Source: Enterovirga sp.
Lineage (GTDB): Bacteria > Pseudomonadota > Alphaproteobacteria > Rhizobiales > Beijerinckiaceae
Length of the DNA: 6,624 nt
Direction: 5' to 3'
NCBI GenBank assembly: GCA_028290385.1
Contig: JAQGJZ010000319.1
Span: 1-6,624, forward strand
Made by a program: the position numbers and the translations under genes. Shown here one piece after another: positions 6,156 through 6,624 of this stretch (the stretch's first letter is position 1; each line of letters begins with the position of its first letter). A model generated the notes under the pieces. The model was not told the origin of the DNA. It was given only the letters and a program-made list of their open reading frames with translations, and did no database searches.

Positions 6156-6624
6156 GTGACATCGAAGGACAGCAGGCCGCGCGCGAGCGCAGGCGCCAGC
6201 GACCGTCAGGTGAACGAGATCAAACGCGCCATTCCGGCGCTCAGGCCCGACAACTCCAAGGAGGGTCTCAGGTCCTGGTGGATCCGGCTCACGGTTCCGC
6301 TGCTCGATGACGGCCGGCTCACCTTGCGCATCGATCAGCGCCCCGGCGGTCGCAGCGGCGGCATCCTGGACGAGATCGCCAAGGGGGGCGAACTGGCCTT
6401 GCGCCTGCCGGATCTCAAGGCCGCGGTCGCGGAGGACAGCCGCGAGACTCTTCGCGGTCTGAACCGAGTGCTGGAGCGGCTGCGGGGCCAGGTCGGCGCC
6501 GATCTGCAGGAGCTCGGGCGGGACGGGGCGTCCTATGTCGAGGATCTGGACGGGTGGCTGCGGTCGCGCCAGTTCGCGGAGGGGCCGAACCTCAACCGCT
6601 CCCTGTCCGAGGCCCTGAAGGCCG
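6156..6624 (+). CDS. Uncharacterised protein, 3' end beyond the window
   Basis: An open frame of 156 codons runs from GTG at 6156 to the window edge with no stop, so the C-terminus is missing. GAGG (6144-6147) lies 8 nt before the GTG, and an in-frame TAG at 6135-6137 bars any longer reading; a nearby ATG at 6148 is out of frame and stops after three codons. The third-position GC bias is that of a real gene. The product begins with a polar, basic, probably disordered stretch (residues 1-20, TSKDSRPRASAGASDRQ), then RSWWIRLTVPLLDDGRLTLRI (split around 39-59), a likely beta-rich patch, a Gly/Arg turn (RPGGRSGG, 62-69), and a long, mostly helical, charged region (about 85-156) that could form a coiled coil. 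No signal peptide or membrane segment is seen. I do not recognise a family. Its separation from the SDR gives no strong link to the ketone module. Confidence 0.75.
   Translation, partial: MTSKDSRPRASAGASDRQVNEIKRAIPALRPDNSKEGLRSWWIRLTVPLLDDGRLTLRIDQRPGGRSGGILDEIAKGGELALRLPDLKAAVAEDSRETLRGLNRVLERLRGQVGADLQELGRDGASYVEDLDGWLRSRQFAEGPNLNRSLSEALKA

Overview
The window is a GC-rich (visibly well above 60%), gene-dense stretch of bacterial chromosome or large replicon. Codon use strongly favours G/C in third positions. The protein types (a Tat-dependent solute-binding protein, a PAMO/CHMO-like Baeyer-Villiger monooxygenase, a CrgA-like LysR regulator) suggest an alphaproteobacterium, probably of the Hyphomicrobiales/Rhizobiales (Methylobacterium- or Bradyrhizobium-like). 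That placement is inference from style, not from a marker gene.

Layout. Positions 1-55 hold a perfect 13-bp stem-loop. A leftward (minus-strand) set of three genes follows, in transcription order: a Baeyer-Villiger monooxygenase (4066-2438), an HSL-family alpha/beta hydrolase (2412-1423, only 25 nt after it) and a Tat-exported branched-chain-amino-acid-type ABC solute-binding protein (1315-56, after a 107-nt gap with two stem-loops). A 166-bp divergent control region (4067-4232) separates this set from a rightward LysR regulator (4233-5156). A short-chain dehydrogenase/reductase follows it (5213-5995). After a 160-nt gap, a protein of unknown function starts at 6156 and runs off the right edge.

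How the genes may work together (inference). The set reads as a compact ketone-degradation module. The SDR would oxidise a secondary alcohol to a ketone, and the monooxygenase would insert oxygen to give an ester or lactone. The hydrolase would cleave that to an acid and an alcohol (or a hydroxy acid). The solute-binding protein would capture the substrate or a related compound, and the divergent LysR protein would sense an intermediate and switch the set on. The logic matches known cyclohexanol/cyclohexanone-type pathways, but here with a LysR regulator and a lone binding protein. The true substrate cannot be read from the sequence.

Most notable non-coding signals: a 12-bp direct repeat with a 21-bp period flanking a perfect TTGACA just upstream of the SDR gene; face-to-face TTGACC elements and nested inverted repeats in the divergent control region; and stem-loops that bracket the binding-protein gene. 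No RNA genes, insertion sequences or CRISPR arrays were seen.
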